Assembly: GCF_007018905.1 (NCBI RefSeq)
Contig: NZ_CP041402.1
Span: forward strand, 3,832,001 to 3,896,000
Origin: Tardiphaga sp. vice304
Lineage (GTDB): Bacteria > Pseudomonadota > Alphaproteobacteria > Rhizobiales > Xanthobacteraceae
Direction of reading: 5' to 3'
Length of the DNA stretch: 64,000 bases
Under the pieces are notes generated by a model. That model made no database searches, was not told where the DNA came from, and was given only the letters and a program-made list of their open reading frames with translations. Positions 26,858 through 36,230 of this stretch are shown here, piece by piece (position 1 is the first letter of the stretch; every line of letters begins with the position of its first letter). Made by a program: the position numbers and the translations under genes.

Positions 26858-28033
26858 TTACAGGCCGGGGCGCATCACCACCTTGATCACGCCGTCTTCC
26901 TTGTCCCGGAACTTGCGGTACATCTCCGGCGCGTCCTCGAGGCTGGCCTGGTCCGTGACGACGAAGCTCGGGTCGATATCGCCCTTGATGATCCGCTCGA
27001 GCAGCGGCTTGGTATAGGCCTGCACATGGGTCTGGCCGGTCTTGATGGTCAGGCCCTTGTTCATGCCCGCGCCGATCGGGATATTGTCGCCCATGCCGAC
27101 ATAGACGCCCGGAACCGAGACGGTACCGCCCTTGCGGCACGCCATGATCGCCTGGCGCAGCACATGGACGCGGTCGGTGGCCAGGAAGGTGGCCGCCTTG
27201 ATCTTGTCCATCACCGCATCGATGGCGCCATGACCAGCCGCCTCGGCGCCGACGGCGTCGATGCAGCTGTCCGGGCCGCGCTTGTCGGTCAGGCGCATCA
27301 ACTCGTCATGGACGTCGATCTGCGAGAAATCGATCGTCTCGGCACCGCCGGCACGCGCCATCGCCAGCCGCTCCGGGACCTCGTCGATGGCGATCACCCG
27401 GCCAGCGCCGAGCATGAAGGCCGAGCGGATGGCGAACTGACCGACCGGACCGCAGCCCCAGATCGCCACCGTGTCGCCGTCCTCGATCTGGGCGTTGACG
27501 GCGGCCATGTAGCCCGTCGGGAAGATGTCCGACAGGAACAGCGCCTGCTCGTCGGTGACGTTGTCCGGCACCTTGATCGGGCCGACATCGGCCATTGGCA
27601 CGCGCAAAAACTCTGCCTGGCCGCCGGAATAGCCGCCGAGCATGTGGCTGAAGCCGAACAGGCCGGCCGGCGACTGGCCCATCGCTTTTTCGGCCATCTC
27701 GTGATTGGGATTGGTGCGGTCGCAGCAGGAAAACAGGCCCTTCCTGCAGAAGAAGCACTGGCCGCAGCTGATGGTGAACGGCACTACGACACGGTCGCCG
27801 ATCTTGAGATTGGTGACCTCCGAGCCCAGCTCGATCACTTCGCCCATGTTTTCATGGCCGAGAATGTCACCCTCTTCCATGGTCGGCTGATAGCCGTCGA
27901 GCAGATGCAGATCCGAGCCGCAGATCGCGCAGGCGGTGATCTTGATGATGGCATCACGGGGGTGTTGAATTTTCGGATCCGGAACCGTATCGACCCGGAC
28001 ATCGCCTTTTCCGTGCCAGCAAAGCGCGCGCAT
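26858..28033 (-). CDS. Zinc-dependent alcohol dehydrogenase (formaldehyde-dehydrogenase-like)
   Basis: 391 residues. Medium-chain dehydrogenase. Catalytic zinc site: CGSDLH (about 38) and GHENMGEV. Structural zinc site: [15 protein letters not shown]. The NAD-binding motif is [16 protein letters not shown]. The long insert after the structural zinc site ([33 protein letters not shown]) is typical of the glutathione-independent formaldehyde dehydrogenase branch. Substrate is probably an aldehyde or alcohol; not settled. Starts at ATG 28033. It is the last chromosomal gene before the left boundary of the integrated element. Confidence 0.9.
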   Translation of the reverse strand: MRALCWHGKGDVRVDTVPDPKIQHPRDAIIKITACAICGSDLHLLDGYQPTMEEGDILGHENMGEVIELGSEVTNLKIGDRVVVPFTISCGQCFFCRKGLFSCCDRTNPNHEMAEKAMGQSPAGLFGFSHMLGGYSGGQAEFLRVPMADVGPIKVPDNVTDEQALFLSDIFPTGYMAAVNAQIEDGDTVAIWGCGPVGQFAIRSAFMLGAGRVIAIDEVPERLAMARAGGAETIDFSQIDVHDELMRLTDKRGPDSCIDAVGAEAAGHGAIDAVMDKIKAATFLATDRVHVLRQAIMACRKGGTVSVPGVYVGMGDNIPIGAGMNKGLTIKTGQTHVQAYTKPLLERIIKGDIDPSFVVTDQASLEDAPEMYRKFRDKEDGVIKVVMRPGL

Positions 28034-28235
28034 GAATTCTCTCCATTAAATGATGCGCGGCCAACAACCAATCGTGGAACGCGTTCCACGCGCCGGTAGC
28101 TTTCTGATGGATGCGGCGTCGCGCACGGAAACGCAGCCGCCGGCGTCACGGATATCGGAGATAATCGGGAAAGGCAGCACGCCGGTCAGCCGCGAAGGCC
28201 GGATCGGAACGGGGTCCAGGGACCGGACCATGAAA

Positions 28236-28277
28236 TGGCAGGGGCGGTAGGGCTCGAACCTACGACAACCGGTTTTG
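28236..28277 (-). repeat. Left attachment site: copy of the tRNA-Trp 3' half
   Basis: 42 bases are identical to 45159-45200, which is the CCA end through the anticodon loop of tRNA-Trp. Identity stops sharply at 28278 (A here, G in the tRNA), so the anticodon and 5' half are absent. This is the direct repeat expected from site-specific integration into a tRNA 3' end. Confidence 0.93.
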
Positions 28278-28399
28278 AAGTTCGCCTCCCCTGATACTAG
28301 CTAGTAGCGTCCTGATCCGTTGAGCCTGAGTTACAAGGGTTTCGGCCATCTTGAAACCCGCTCTATTCCCGCTTTGTCCCAGCCCATCGCAGGCAGTTG

Positions 28400-28417
28400 G
28401 GTAGCAAAGCGGTAGCA
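28400..28417 (+). repeat. Left arm-type integrase site candidate
   Basis: GGTAGCA, 4 bases, GGTAGCA. The same pair with the same 11-base period occurs near the right end (45083-45100) and, inverted, at 37834-37851. It lies 123 bases inside the left repeat, where tyrosine-recombinase arm sites are expected. Confidence 0.5.
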
Positions 28418-28418
28418 C

Positions 28419-29936
28419 TTATTGCCCCATCCATCCTGCCGCAAAAAACCGGCGGCGACGGGGCTGGGCCTTTCGGTAAATCTGGTCGGCAAAGCGCAGC
28501 ATCATGATGGCGTAGCGGGTGGCCGAGATCAGATCGTCACCCTCTTTGACCACCTTGCCGTCCTTCCGATGGAAAAGCCGGAACTCTTCGAACCAATCGA
28601 GCAGCGTGCCGAATACCTTGAACTTCCCGGTTTCCATGCGGGTCAGCATATCCATTAAGCCGGCCTCGACGGACACCGAGCCGTCAACGAACTGCGCATG
28701 CGTTGGCAGCATGTTGAGGTGCTGAGCTGTGTATTGATCCGCCAACGCCACGCCAGCACCTTCTAGCGTCTCCCGCCGGCCATCTCGTGGCCACGCCCAA
28801 GGCAGCGCACCCCAGATCCTGATGGCGCCCGCGTGCACCACCGGGGTTGCCTCCCGCAGACGGTGTGCCTTGATCACGTAAACGATGTCCTGATCGGCAT
28901 CCCAAGCGAGCTCGACGGCAGCAAAGGGATGATCCCACCCGAAATCCATGCCGCCGATCCGGTGCCAGTGTTCGGGAATGTCAAAGGGCGCGACGGTGAT
29001 GGTATCTTCTGAAACCGGGAAGATGCGGCCAGAGCCTAAAATCGGGATGCCCTTAGCTCGAGCGTCCCTTTCATGGACAGGGTAGCTGGCAATGATCTTG
29101 GCGCGGGCTTCCTCGGTATAGTGCTCAGCCTCGTTGATCGTCATCTGCGTGATGTGGCGATCTGGCGACTTTTCCAGGAGGAAACGTCGGACAACCTCCG
29201 ACGCGCCCAGCAACGGCGTGAAGGTTAGCCATGTCGGCCCCTGCGTCACGTTTGTTCGGGTCAGGCCTTCCGTGTAAATGGCCGGCGGCGGCTCTTCGTC
29301 GAACCACAGCCAATGCAGCGTTTCGCCCTGCCACTTCTCGCGACCCTGTTCGTATGATTTCAAGCCAATGATGCTGTCGGCAGCCTGAGTGTCACCACCG
29401 CCGCCCCATTTAACGATGATCGTGTCCATCAGATCGGCAACGCCGCGAGCTGGCACGACTTCGCGGATGGCATCCTTTGGAATTGTGCCGGTGCCATGTT
29501 GGCCGACGCGGCCCAGGAGAATGCGCTGCGGGTTGTCGCGGAGCGTCAGTGCTGTGGGACTGCCCACCCACGAAACCGTTGGCTCATTGAACGTTGCGCC
29601 ATCCCACCAGTCCGGGTAGCGGCCGGTCGCATGCATTGCCGCCTCCGATCCGCCAGCCATCGTCTTGCCAAGCTGGTTGCCGGCCATGAAAAGCCGCTCC
29701 CGGTGCACTTTGCCAGCGGCGTGAAATGCACGCTGTTTGGGATAGGGCGAATAGGAGCGAAGGCGGTTTTCAATTAAGCGCCGGCTTTGCTCTGCCGCCA
29801 GTATCGCTTCGATCTTCTCCAGCTCCGGCAGATTTGATGCGTCGAATTTCGGCAAGGTATTCTGCAAGCTCTTCGTCTCCCATGCTTTCCAGGCGCCCAT
29901 CCTCAAGGATGAATTCCTTGGGCAGAACACTCGCAA
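28419..29936 (-). CDS. Phage terminase large subunit
   Basis: Up to 505 residues. DNA-packaging motor with ATPase and nuclease. Walker A is FMAGNQLGKTMAGG (about 84-97), with a preceding adenine-type motif YSPYPKQRAFH. Walker B is LHWLWFDEEPP (about 210). The nuclease domain starts at IGGMDFGWDHPFAAVELAWD and continues to a late acidic/His region (VKEGDDLISATRYAIMML). The reading frame from 29936 overlaps the small subunit by 167 bases; a TTG at 29855 (LPKFDASNLPELEKIE) is a more likely start and cuts the overlap to 86. Last gene of the leftward late operon, ending about 140 bases from the left attachment repeat. No portal gene follows, which is unusual. Confidence 0.85.
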   Translation of the reverse strand: MRVFCPRNSSLRMGAWKAWETKSLQNTLPKFDASNLPELEKIEAILAAEQSRRLIENRLRSYSPYPKQRAFHAAGKVHRERLFMAGNQLGKTMAGGSEAAMHATGRYPDWWDGATFNEPTVSWVGSPTALTLRDNPQRILLGRVGQHGTGTIPKDAIREVVPARGVADLMDTIIVKWGGGGDTQAADSIIGLKSYEQGREKWQGETLHWLWFDEEPPPAIYTEGLTRTNVTQGPTWLTFTPLLGASEVVRRFLLEKSPDRHITQMTINEAEHYTEEARAKIIASYPVHERDARAKGIPILGSGRIFPVSEDTITVAPFDIPEHWHRIGGMDFGWDHPFAAVELAWDADQDIVYVIKAHRLREATPVVHAGAIRIWGALPWAWPRDGRRETLEGAGVALADQYTAQHLNMLPTHAQFVDGSVSVEAGLMDMLTRMETGKFKVFGTLLDWFEEFRLFHRKDGKVVKEGDDLISATRYAIMMLRFADQIYRKAQPRRRRFFAAGWMGQ

Positions 29937-30129
29937 TCAGTTTCAGGTAATCCCTCGGGCTCTCCCGATAGACAATCTCGATGGCCGCTGCGCCCTTCTC
30001 CGCAAAGTGCTCCTGCAAGCCGACAACGAAATCAGCGTGCAGTCGATTGCGTGCGCCCTTCTTTCGCCCACCCCCGCTATTACCAGCCACAAACTGACCG
30101 GCCTTGATCGGCTTGCTATCGTCGCTCAT
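29770..30129 (-). CDS. Probable phage terminase small subunit (DUF5681-like)
   Basis: 119 residues. Starts MSDDSKPIKAGQFVAGNSGGGRKKGARNRLHADFV, the GxGGRxKGxxN pattern of phage small-terminase-like DUF5681 proteins, which recognise the packaging site. A helical C-terminus follows (DEELAEYLAEIRRIK). It overlaps the end of the preceding 701-residue gene by 14 bases and the start of the large subunit. Position directly before terL supports the role. Confidence 0.7.
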   Translation of the reverse strand: MSDDSKPIKAGQFVAGNSGGGRKKGARNRLHADFVVGLQEHFAEKGAAAIEIVYRESPRDYLKLIASVLPKEFILEDGRLESMGDEELAEYLAEIRRIKSAGAGEDRSDTGGRAKPALN

Positions 30130-32221
30130 CGTTGCTTTCTCCGTCTTTCGAACGCCTGCTTTCGTTTGCGATGTTCGAAATCCTGCCGAGCACTGAGATA
30201 TATTGAGTGCTTCCGCGCGGAAGCCTCGCCAATTGCCGAAAGCGGTCGGCAGCCTCCGGTGAAGTCAGGAGGTCGGCGAGTTCGTCAACGTTGCGGCCAA
30301 CGTTCCAGTTCTGAATTGTATTGGTGATTTTTCGAGGAAGTGACAGACCGGCGCCGCCGACAACCTGGGCGGCATTATTAATTGCACCACCGGACTTCAG
30401 ATCCTCAACCCCCGGGATTTTGAAAGCTGTCCGCGAGCCCGTCGCCTGTCTGTATTGCTGCGCTTCCATCACGTTCAGCAGTTCATTGAAGCCCTGCCAT
30501 ACGGTTTGACCATTCGGCAGCGCTAGGACAGAAGCCTCCAGGTTAGCCGCCTGTTGCTGATTGCCGCGAAGTGTAGCCGCAAACTTCGCGCCACCGGATT
30601 GATTGGGACCACCAGATACCAATCGCTGTGCAGCCTCGTTGAAGGTCATCTCGGCATGGGAGCGGACCAAATCGTTCGCAACACCGGGGCGCTGACGGGA
30701 AAGAGCGCGCATAGTCTGCGCTATTTCATCTTGCGAATTCGGCAGCGGGTTAGCCGGAAATAGCGCTTCAACCGCTGCTTTGGTGGTCGTGTCCTGTCCG
30801 GCAATCTTGCCTATCGGACCATCCAGTACCGGCTGAAGATATTGCTGTCGCAACCGCGTCTGATTTGCCAATGCCGCCTGATATGAAGACGGACCATTGG
30901 CTGATGCATGTTCCGAAGCAACTGCAAGATCCTTGATGTCGCCGCCAAGCCTGCCCGTCACCGACGCGACCGCCTGGCTTGCCTGTGGGTTTAATGGCTG
31001 GGCAGCATTCTGCGACCGCTGTTCCAGTTCTTTGGCAACGGCATCATACATTCGCACCGAACGATCTGGCGCATTTTGGACCATTGCATTCAGCGCGGGG
31101 TCGCGGCGGATATTATTGAACGTTTCCGCAAAAAGCGGATCGCCCATCATAGCCGCGTGAACTTGGGGCGGGACAAGATGCTGGCCGCCGGCATCGTACA
31201 TTGGCCGCGTGTAGTTGTTGATCGCCGAGCGGATCTGAGTAACGACGTTTTCGCCGGCAGCACCGGCAGTATGCCCGATCTTTGATGGATTAGGATTCGG
31301 TGAAGCAATGGTATCGAGCGTGCGACCAACAGCGGCTTCGTTCTGCGCCGGCCGCTGCGAATAGAACTCCTTCATTCCGCCCATACCCTCGAGGGTATGC
31401 TGCAAGTCGCCAAGCTTGGTTGATCCATTCGTGATCGACTGAAGCGCCTCAGGACGGCTGATCGGAATGCCCATCTGCTGAGCGCGATTGAAAAGCTGCT
31501 CTGCGGCGTCGATCTGCGGCAAGGTCGCCCGGCCTACTGCGGACCGGACCATGTTTTCAGCTGTGTTAGGTCGCATTGCGATGGCGGCGCCAACTCCGCC
31601 TGCGAGCCCGCCTGCAATGCGAGCCGGGGTCTCAAGTGAGCTTCCTTCAAAAGTCTGTCCGCCGATCTCGGAGAGAGCACCTGGGACCGCACCGAATGCC
31701 ACAGCGTTGCGCATGATGTTGGCGGGCGCTCCGATCATGGCGCCGGGGACAAACTCTGCGGCGCGGCTCGCAATCTTGCCGGCGCGCGTAGTCGGCTCAT
31801 AGGCGGGCCCGGTGACAGTCTCGATACCGTGTTGAATGTTACCTGTGCTGAGCGCTTCAGATGCGCCCGGAAAGGTCACGTTCTGTCGTCGTTCTACCAC
31901 ACGACGGGCCTGATCCTCGGGCGTATCCCAGTTGGCAAGCTGCTCGCCCTTATTCGCAAGCCAGTTGATGCCGGCCGGCAAGGTGTCCGTCACCATGCCG
32001 ATGGTGCCTGCAGTGCCACGCACCAAGCCGCCGCCGATGCCCTTGACTACATCTTCAACTTGCGAGCGGGCGGCTGAGGGTTTGGAGTCGCCAGCATTGC
32101 CAGGCTTGACGCCGAGCGAGGACGCAATCTGAGAAACAAATGCGTTCTGCTCTTGAGGCGATAGCTTCAAAAACCGGTCGTTGACTTCGACTTCCTTGCC
32201 CTGAATTTCCAGTGTCGCCAT
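30116..32221 (-). CDS. Large virion-associated protein, possible DNA-ejection protein
   Basis: 701 residues from ATG at 32221 (MATLEIQGKEVEVNDRFLKLSPQEQNAFV). The start overlaps the previous stop as TAATG. The N-terminal motif of about 40 residues resembles short modules found in phage internal proteins. A Gly/Ala-rich, partly hydrophobic stretch (residues about 60-215: GIGGGLVRGTAGTIGMVTD, AGGLAGGVGAAIAMRP) follows, then a long helical region rich in Gln, Asn and Arg. No enzyme motif is seen. Large helical proteins in series upstream of terminase in this element recall podoviral ejection proteins such as P22 gp7/gp20/gp16; that comparison rests on order, size and composition only. Confidence 0.6.
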   Translation of the reverse strand: MATLEIQGKEVEVNDRFLKLSPQEQNAFVSQIASSLGVKPGNAGDSKPSAARSQVEDVVKGIGGGLVRGTAGTIGMVTDTLPAGINWLANKGEQLANWDTPEDQARRVVERRQNVTFPGASEALSTGNIQHGIETVTGPAYEPTTRAGKIASRAAEFVPGAMIGAPANIMRNAVAFGAVPGALSEIGGQTFEGSSLETPARIAGGLAGGVGAAIAMRPNTAENMVRSAVGRATLPQIDAAEQLFNRAQQMGIPISRPEALQSITNGSTKLGDLQHTLEGMGGMKEFYSQRPAQNEAAVGRTLDTIASPNPNPSKIGHTAGAAGENVVTQIRSAINNYTRPMYDAGGQHLVPPQVHAAMMGDPLFAETFNNIRRDPALNAMVQNAPDRSVRMYDAVAKELEQRSQNAAQPLNPQASQAVASVTGRLGGDIKDLAVASEHASANGPSSYQAALANQTRLRQQYLQPVLDGPIGKIAGQDTTTKAAVEALFPANPLPNSQDEIAQTMRALSRQRPGVANDLVRSHAEMTFNEAAQRLVSGGPNQSGGAKFAATLRGNQQQAANLEASVLALPNGQTVWQGFNELLNVMEAQQYRQATGSRTAFKIPGVEDLKSGGAINNAAQVVGGAGLSLPRKITNTIQNWNVGRNVDELADLLTSPEAADRFRQLARLPRGSTQYISVLGRISNIANESRRSKDGESNDERR

Positions 32222-33690
32222 TATTTCACCCGCCAATCAATGCCGTTGATGCTTCCGGTCGGTGCTGCACTCTGCAGGAACGGTTCTGCTTGTTTCCGCA
32301 AATCACCAAAGCGATCCATCTTTGAAACACGCTGTCCCCTGCCGAACTCGAACTCTTCAAAGCTCTTGCTCTTGTTTGTCGGGTCATCCTTCCATGACTG
32401 ATAGTCTAGCATTCGCTCGATATTGGCGTTCTGGGTGCGGCGGGCAGCCTCAATCATGATTTTGTTAGCACGGGTATCGTTGCCGAGTTTCGGGAAAATA
32501 TCTGTCAGAAATTGACGATCGTTGTCACTGAAGTTGTTAGACGGAAATCCACCTGGACCGAGCTTTCCAATGACCAGTTCGTTGACGAGCGACTGCACCG
32601 CCTGGGCAGTGCCCACTTTCTCAGGGTTAAGACCGAGAGACTTTGCAAAATCGTCGTTCACGCCGAGCGACTTTGCCCATGCAGAGATCGTCATCCGCCC
32701 CGGTTCAAGCTTGCCCTGATCGATCTGATCAAGCAACGTCTGCACTCTTGTGAGACCCGCCAAATTGGTGGTGGCGCTCTGGGCAGCACCGAACATTGAA
32801 GCGCGGCGTTCGCCGGCTGCCTTACCGGCGGCCTTTGCTTCCTCCGTCTCGCCTTTCTGGTCGATGTTGGTGGTTACATCGGTCTTGCTCGCGCGACGTA
32901 GCTGCATTTCAAGTTCAAGCGGCGTACCCTGAAAGCCGCTGACGCGCGCCAGCTCTTGCAGATGCTTCACCTTTTCGTCGGGCTTGCTTCCGTCCAGCGC
33001 TCTCGTGAGCAGAGTTTTTGCAACCTCCCGATCAGCGGCAGGCAGGTGGGGGTGCATTGCTGCCTGCACCAGCGTTGGAATGTGAGAAGCGTTCAAGCCC
33101 TCGAAATTGTTAGAAGGCGACGGTGCAACAGTCTGGGCCGGCATTCCGCCAGCCTGAACCATGCCTTGCGGGGGTTGACCAAGCGAAGATGGGGATGCAC
33201 GGCCCGCCTGGTTAGGCAAAGGATCGTACAAGCCGGCAGCAACGGCCTCATCATCGCCCCATACTTTCGAAGACGATGCAACAGGCGCTCTGCCGCCAAG
33301 TGGCAGGGGTGCTATTGACCGCTCTCTCGCAGGGGTGGGGCTGACGGGGGGTTCTGCCCCACCCGATGGCGGTGCGCCCGGATTATTGCCGCCAAAGATG
33401 CCTCCGATGCTGGTGGCAAATCCCTGGTGCGCAGCACGCTCGTCGTCGAGCCGCTTCCTTTCATCTGCAAGGGCAAGGAACTTTAGAGTGCTTCCGATAT
33501 CGCCCATACCCGCTACTTGACCGGCGGCGGTCCGATAGTCGATTGATCCGTTCGAGAGCTGCTGGCCGAGCTCAGCCAACTTCTGCTCATTTTGAGATTT
33601 TTTATAGACCTGCCCAAGGTTAGCCAACGACGTGAAATCGAGCGACTGAGGTGCGGCGTACGAAGGAAGCTGAAGGCTGTTTATCGGCAT
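32221..33690 (-). CDS. Virion-like helical protein, possible DNA-ejection protein
   Basis: 489 residues from ATG at 33690 (MPINSLQLPSYAAPQSLDFTSLANLGQVYKKSQ), overlapping the upstream stop as TAATG. An N-terminal helical part with repeated small-residue stretches is followed by a Pro/Gly-rich linker (residues about 105-190) and a long helical C-terminal region (ELEMQLRRASKTD, AKAAGKAAGERRASMFG, TRVQTLLDQIDQG). FGLNPEKVGTAQAVQSLVNELVIGKLGPG resembles passages in phage internal virion proteins. Function is inferred from context only. Confidence 0.6.
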   Translation of the reverse strand: MPINSLQLPSYAAPQSLDFTSLANLGQVYKKSQNEQKLAELGQQLSNGSIDYRTAAGQVAGMGDIGSTLKFLALADERKRLDDERAAHQGFATSIGGIFGGNNPGAPPSGGAEPPVSPTPARERSIAPLPLGGRAPVASSSKVWGDDEAVAAGLYDPLPNQAGRASPSSLGQPPQGMVQAGGMPAQTVAPSPSNNFEGLNASHIPTLVQAAMHPHLPAADREVAKTLLTRALDGSKPDEKVKHLQELARVSGFQGTPLELEMQLRRASKTDVTTNIDQKGETEEAKAAGKAAGERRASMFGAAQSATTNLAGLTRVQTLLDQIDQGKLEPGRMTISAWAKSLGVNDDFAKSLGLNPEKVGTAQAVQSLVNELVIGKLGPGGFPSNNFSDNDRQFLTDIFPKLGNDTRANKIMIEAARRTQNANIERMLDYQSWKDDPTNKSKSFEEFEFGRGQRVSKMDRFGDLRKQAEPFLQSAAPTGSINGIDWRVK

Positions 33691-34763
33691 TAGCCAACAC
33701 TCCATGGAGAGTTATTGAAAAACATTCCGCTGCCGCTGCCGGGAGCATTCGCAGCCAATCGCGCGAACAATCCGCCGGAGTTGCCAGCAGACGCCGGTGT
33801 GTTGCCTAATCCGCTGAAGCCTGATCCGGTGAGACTTCCGCCGAAGGGATTTCCCCCGGCAGCCAAGGTCGCAAGCGACATTCCAGCACCAAGAAGATTT
33901 TTGGCACCGGCCGCTTTGCCGGCGGCCTCTGCATTGTTTGCTTGCGCGTTCCCGCTCGTCACGGAGCCGGCCAGATTGGTCAAATCTGAAGCATTTTGAC
34001 TGTACAAACCCGCCTGCCCCGCGCCGAGCGAAGCCAGATTTCCTGCAATGGCCGAGTTAGCGCCAGCCTGCCCTTGAGCCACGCTGCCAGCCACGCCCAC
34101 GCGATTTGTGGCGTCCTGCCCGTATAGCCCTGCGATCTGCCCATTGACGCCAGCGCGGCCCGCTGCGGCTCCTGACGTGGCCTGCAATTCGGGCGACATA
34201 AACCCGCCCAGCTTGGTCTGCCAGTTGCCGTATTCCTGGTTGGCGAGACCCTGCCCGAACTTCATCGCGTCAATGTCGGCGTTACCGGAATTGAGCATCC
34301 CGCCAGCCGCGCGACGGCGGTTAATAGCGTCATTGCCCTGATCGACCTGAAACTGGTAGCCCGGCCCGGCGTGGAAGGAGTCAACCGCGTGTTGATTGCC
34401 CGCCGCGCCATTGGCGCCCAGCGAGTCCATATAGAGCGACGTGCCCTGCCCGTATTTCTGGCCCAGCGCTGCCAACGGATCATAATCGGACCGCGCCTGA
34501 CCGAGCGCACCAAGCGAGGACGAAAGCCCCCTATCGAGCGCGCCGTTTGCCGTGGCGCCGTAGCCGGACCATACGTCCCGGTTCTGCCCAAGCTGGCTAT
34601 TAGCATCGCCGTATCCGGTGCCAAGCGAACCAAGCGATTGCGTCAGGCCGTTGCCAAGGTTCTTCGTGCCGTCGGTCTGATACTGTGAATAAAGCGCGCG
34701 GTTTTTGTCTGCCGCTTCCTTTTCGGCAGCGCCGCCGAAAAGAGTATCCCAAAAGGAAGCCAT
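33690..34763 (-). CDS. Gly/Ala/Asn-rich virion-like protein
   Basis: 357 residues, very low complexity. MASFWDTLFGGAAEKEAADKNRALYSQYQTDG is followed by long tracts with repeating GxxxG/SLG/AQG patterns and few charges. The first residues (SFWDTLFGG) look like the start of phage internal proteins that insert into membranes. No catalytic motif. It is the third member of a set of tightly coupled genes (one-base overlaps between 33690 and 32221), suggesting stoichiometric co-translation. Confidence 0.55.
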   Translation of the reverse strand: MASFWDTLFGGAAEKEAADKNRALYSQYQTDGTKNLGNGLTQSLGSLGTGYGDANSQLGQNRDVWSGYGATANGALDRGLSSSLGALGQARSDYDPLAALGQKYGQGTSLYMDSLGANGAAGNQHAVDSFHAGPGYQFQVDQGNDAINRRRAAGGMLNSGNADIDAMKFGQGLANQEYGNWQTKLGGFMSPELQATSGAAAGRAGVNGQIAGLYGQDATNRVGVAGSVAQGQAGANSAIAGNLASLGAGQAGLYSQNASDLTNLAGSVTSGNAQANNAEAAGKAAGAKNLLGAGMSLATLAAGGNPFGGSLTGSGFSGLGNTPASAGNSGGLFARLAANAPGSGSGMFFNNSPWSVG

Positions 34764-34765
34764 GA

Positions 34766-35425
34766 TTACGCCTCCTCGTTCGGGATGGCGTCATGGTCGA
34801 TATAACCGTCCTTGTCTCGACCGTGCTGATCACGCTCGATTTCGTCGCTCTGGTCGTAATTCCAAGTCAGCTTTTCGGACGCCTTATTCGGCCCGTCCGA
34901 ATTCTTCGAAAGCCACTTCTCCAGGATGTTTTCTTGGCTTGGATCGCGATCATGACGGCTGGCGAAAACCTCGCTTGCGGCGGCGTCATAGTCGCCATCG
35001 GCAGACTTGTCGTCCGACACTTCCAAACGGCCGACATGCTCCCGCGACAACTCGGCATATGTCTGTGCGTCGATCTTTTGCGACAACCATGCTTCGTCCA
35101 ACGCATCCGCCTTGACCTTATGGAGGACTGCGGCACGTTCCTGCTCAACGTCGGACCCGTTGCGGCTGTCCTCATGGCTGGCCAAGGCCATCAGTTGATC
35201 AAGCCGGCCGTCGTTCATCATTTCGTGGAAATCATCGACCGGCAGCGCCGAGATATACTGTCCCCAAAGGTGGCCCTCTAGGTCGGCCATCTCTGCCTTG
35301 GACAGTTTGCCCGCCTTATGCATCTTCGCTGCATAGGCGACAGTTGATTCAATTTCCCTGATTGCAGAGGCAAATTCAGGGTTCACTTTCGACTGAGAAA
35401 GCTCACGTAAAACCTGGGGGTGCAT
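34766..35425 (-). CDS. Acidic phage-like protein of unknown function
   Basis: 219 residues from ATG at 35425 (MHPQVLRELSQSKVNPEFASAIREIE). Highly charged and helical, with a strongly acidic C-terminal half (DEIERDQHGRDKDGYIDHD). It could be a scaffold, chaperone or head-associated protein; nothing decides between them. A longer frame to 35482 exists, but its first 19 residues are Arg/Ser-rich filler and overlap a GC hairpin. First gene of the late operon, about 170 bases from a promoter-like pair. Confidence 0.6.
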   Translation of the reverse strand: MHPQVLRELSQSKVNPEFASAIREIESTVAYAAKMHKAGKLSKAEMADLEGHLWGQYISALPVDDFHEMMNDGRLDQLMALASHEDSRNGSDVEQERAAVLHKVKADALDEAWLSQKIDAQTYAELSREHVGRLEVSDDKSADGDYDAAASEVFASRHDRDPSQENILEKWLSKNSDGPNKASEKLTWNYDQSDEIERDQHGRDKDGYIDHDAIPNEEA

Positions 35426-35594
35426 AGGCGCGCTCTTCCGGGCGCCAGACTGATCTGGCGAGCGCCCTAAACGGCGGCGCAATGTTCCGAAAGAGGTTTT
35501 TGCGGTTGCCTCTCCGCTTAGCCCGTTAACGAGGGCCAGATCGAAAACGCCAAACCAGAGGGCGCGTCTCTATGAATGCAAATCAACTAACAAA

Positions 35595-35623
35595 AATCTA
35601 ATGCTGATTTGCGAAATAGTCAA
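35595..35623 (-). promoter_or_regulatory. Predicted promoter of the element's late operon
   Basis: On the minus strand TTGACT (35618-35623), 17 bases, TAGATT (35595-35600), in an AT-rich patch between the lipoprotein gene and the 219-residue gene. A GC hairpin in the leader (about 35440-35466) follows. This would drive the six genes from 35425 to 28419. Confidence 0.55.
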
Positions 35624-35663
35624 GAAACTGCACGCCAACTAATTGCCTATCCTAGAAGCGCTC

Positions 35664-36041
35664 CTACGTACCCGGCGGGCGCTGACCCTGAAATTGTATC
35701 CCGCATTTCTTCATGACGCTGGCCTGTTCGATGGCGACCATTTGCCCCTTCATCTGCGCAAGCTCGGCTGCTGTCTGCTTATCCCCGCCAACAAAGAACG
35801 CGGCAGGCCAGAAAATGACCACGGCGGCTGCTGTCGCGAGAGTGTCATTGGTGCGTTTCTGGTCCTGCGCGCCAGACAATGACGCTGCGCGCTGAGAGAT
35901 CCCTTGAGCCTCCATGGCGAGCTGCGGGCAGGTGTATTGCTGGTACATGACCGGCGAAACGTAGGCCGCTGTGATGTCCGACGAAGCGGACGCGCAGCCA
36001 GCTAGAACGGCAGCAATTGCCGGTACCCATAGAATCCGCAT
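35664..36041 (-). CDS. Small lipoprotein
   Basis: 125 residues. MRILWVPAIAAVLAGCASA: signal peptide with lipobox VLAGC, so it is lipidated at Cys16. The remainder (YVSPVMYQQYTCPQLAMEAQGISQRAASLSGAQDQKRTNDTLATAAAVVIFWPAAFFVGG) includes a second hydrophobic segment and resembles a lipoprotein family common in alphaproteobacterial genomes and prophages. Possible roles are superinfection exclusion or envelope change after lysogeny; this is inference. Confidence 0.75.
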   Translation of the reverse strand: MRILWVPAIAAVLAGCASASSDITAAYVSPVMYQQYTCPQLAMEAQGISQRAASLSGAQDQKRTNDTLATAAAVVIFWPAAFFVGGDKQTAAELAQMKGQMVAIEQASVMKKCGIQFQGQRPPGT

Positions 36042-36134
36042 TTTTGAAAGAACTCCCCAGACCCGGTGGTATCCAAGCGCAACCTGGGGAAGTTGGCAAG
36101 CGATGACGCGCGAAAGCGCCCCGATGGGTGGGAT

Positions 36135-36230
36135 TTAACGGACAATCATAAATGAGATTGCGACGGAGACAATCACCAGCACAAATGCGGCGATGATCCA
36201 CTTCATGTCGCGGCGCTCGTTATTGTTCAT
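36135..36230 (-). CDS. 31-residue single-span membrane peptide
   Basis: MNNNERRDMKWIIAAFVLV then IVSVAISFMIVR. A charged N-terminus of 9 residues leads into one hydrophobic helix. Its ATG overlaps the stop of the ribbon-helix-helix gene as ATGA, with the purine run GAAAGAGAA before it, so it is probably translationally coupled. Shorter than most gene-finding cut-offs. Function unknown. Confidence 0.55.
   Translation of the reverse strand: MNNNERRDMKWIIAAFVLVIVSVAISFMIVR

Noticed and set aside
28236..28310. A second tRNA gene at the left end
   Set aside because: Only the 3' 42 bases match; the anticodon and 5' half diverge at 28278, so it cannot fold as a tRNA. It is the attachment-site copy.
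34108..34341. Plus-strand frames opposite the Gly/Ala-rich virion-like gene
   Set aside because: Antisense shadows of a repetitive coding sequence; no ribosome site.
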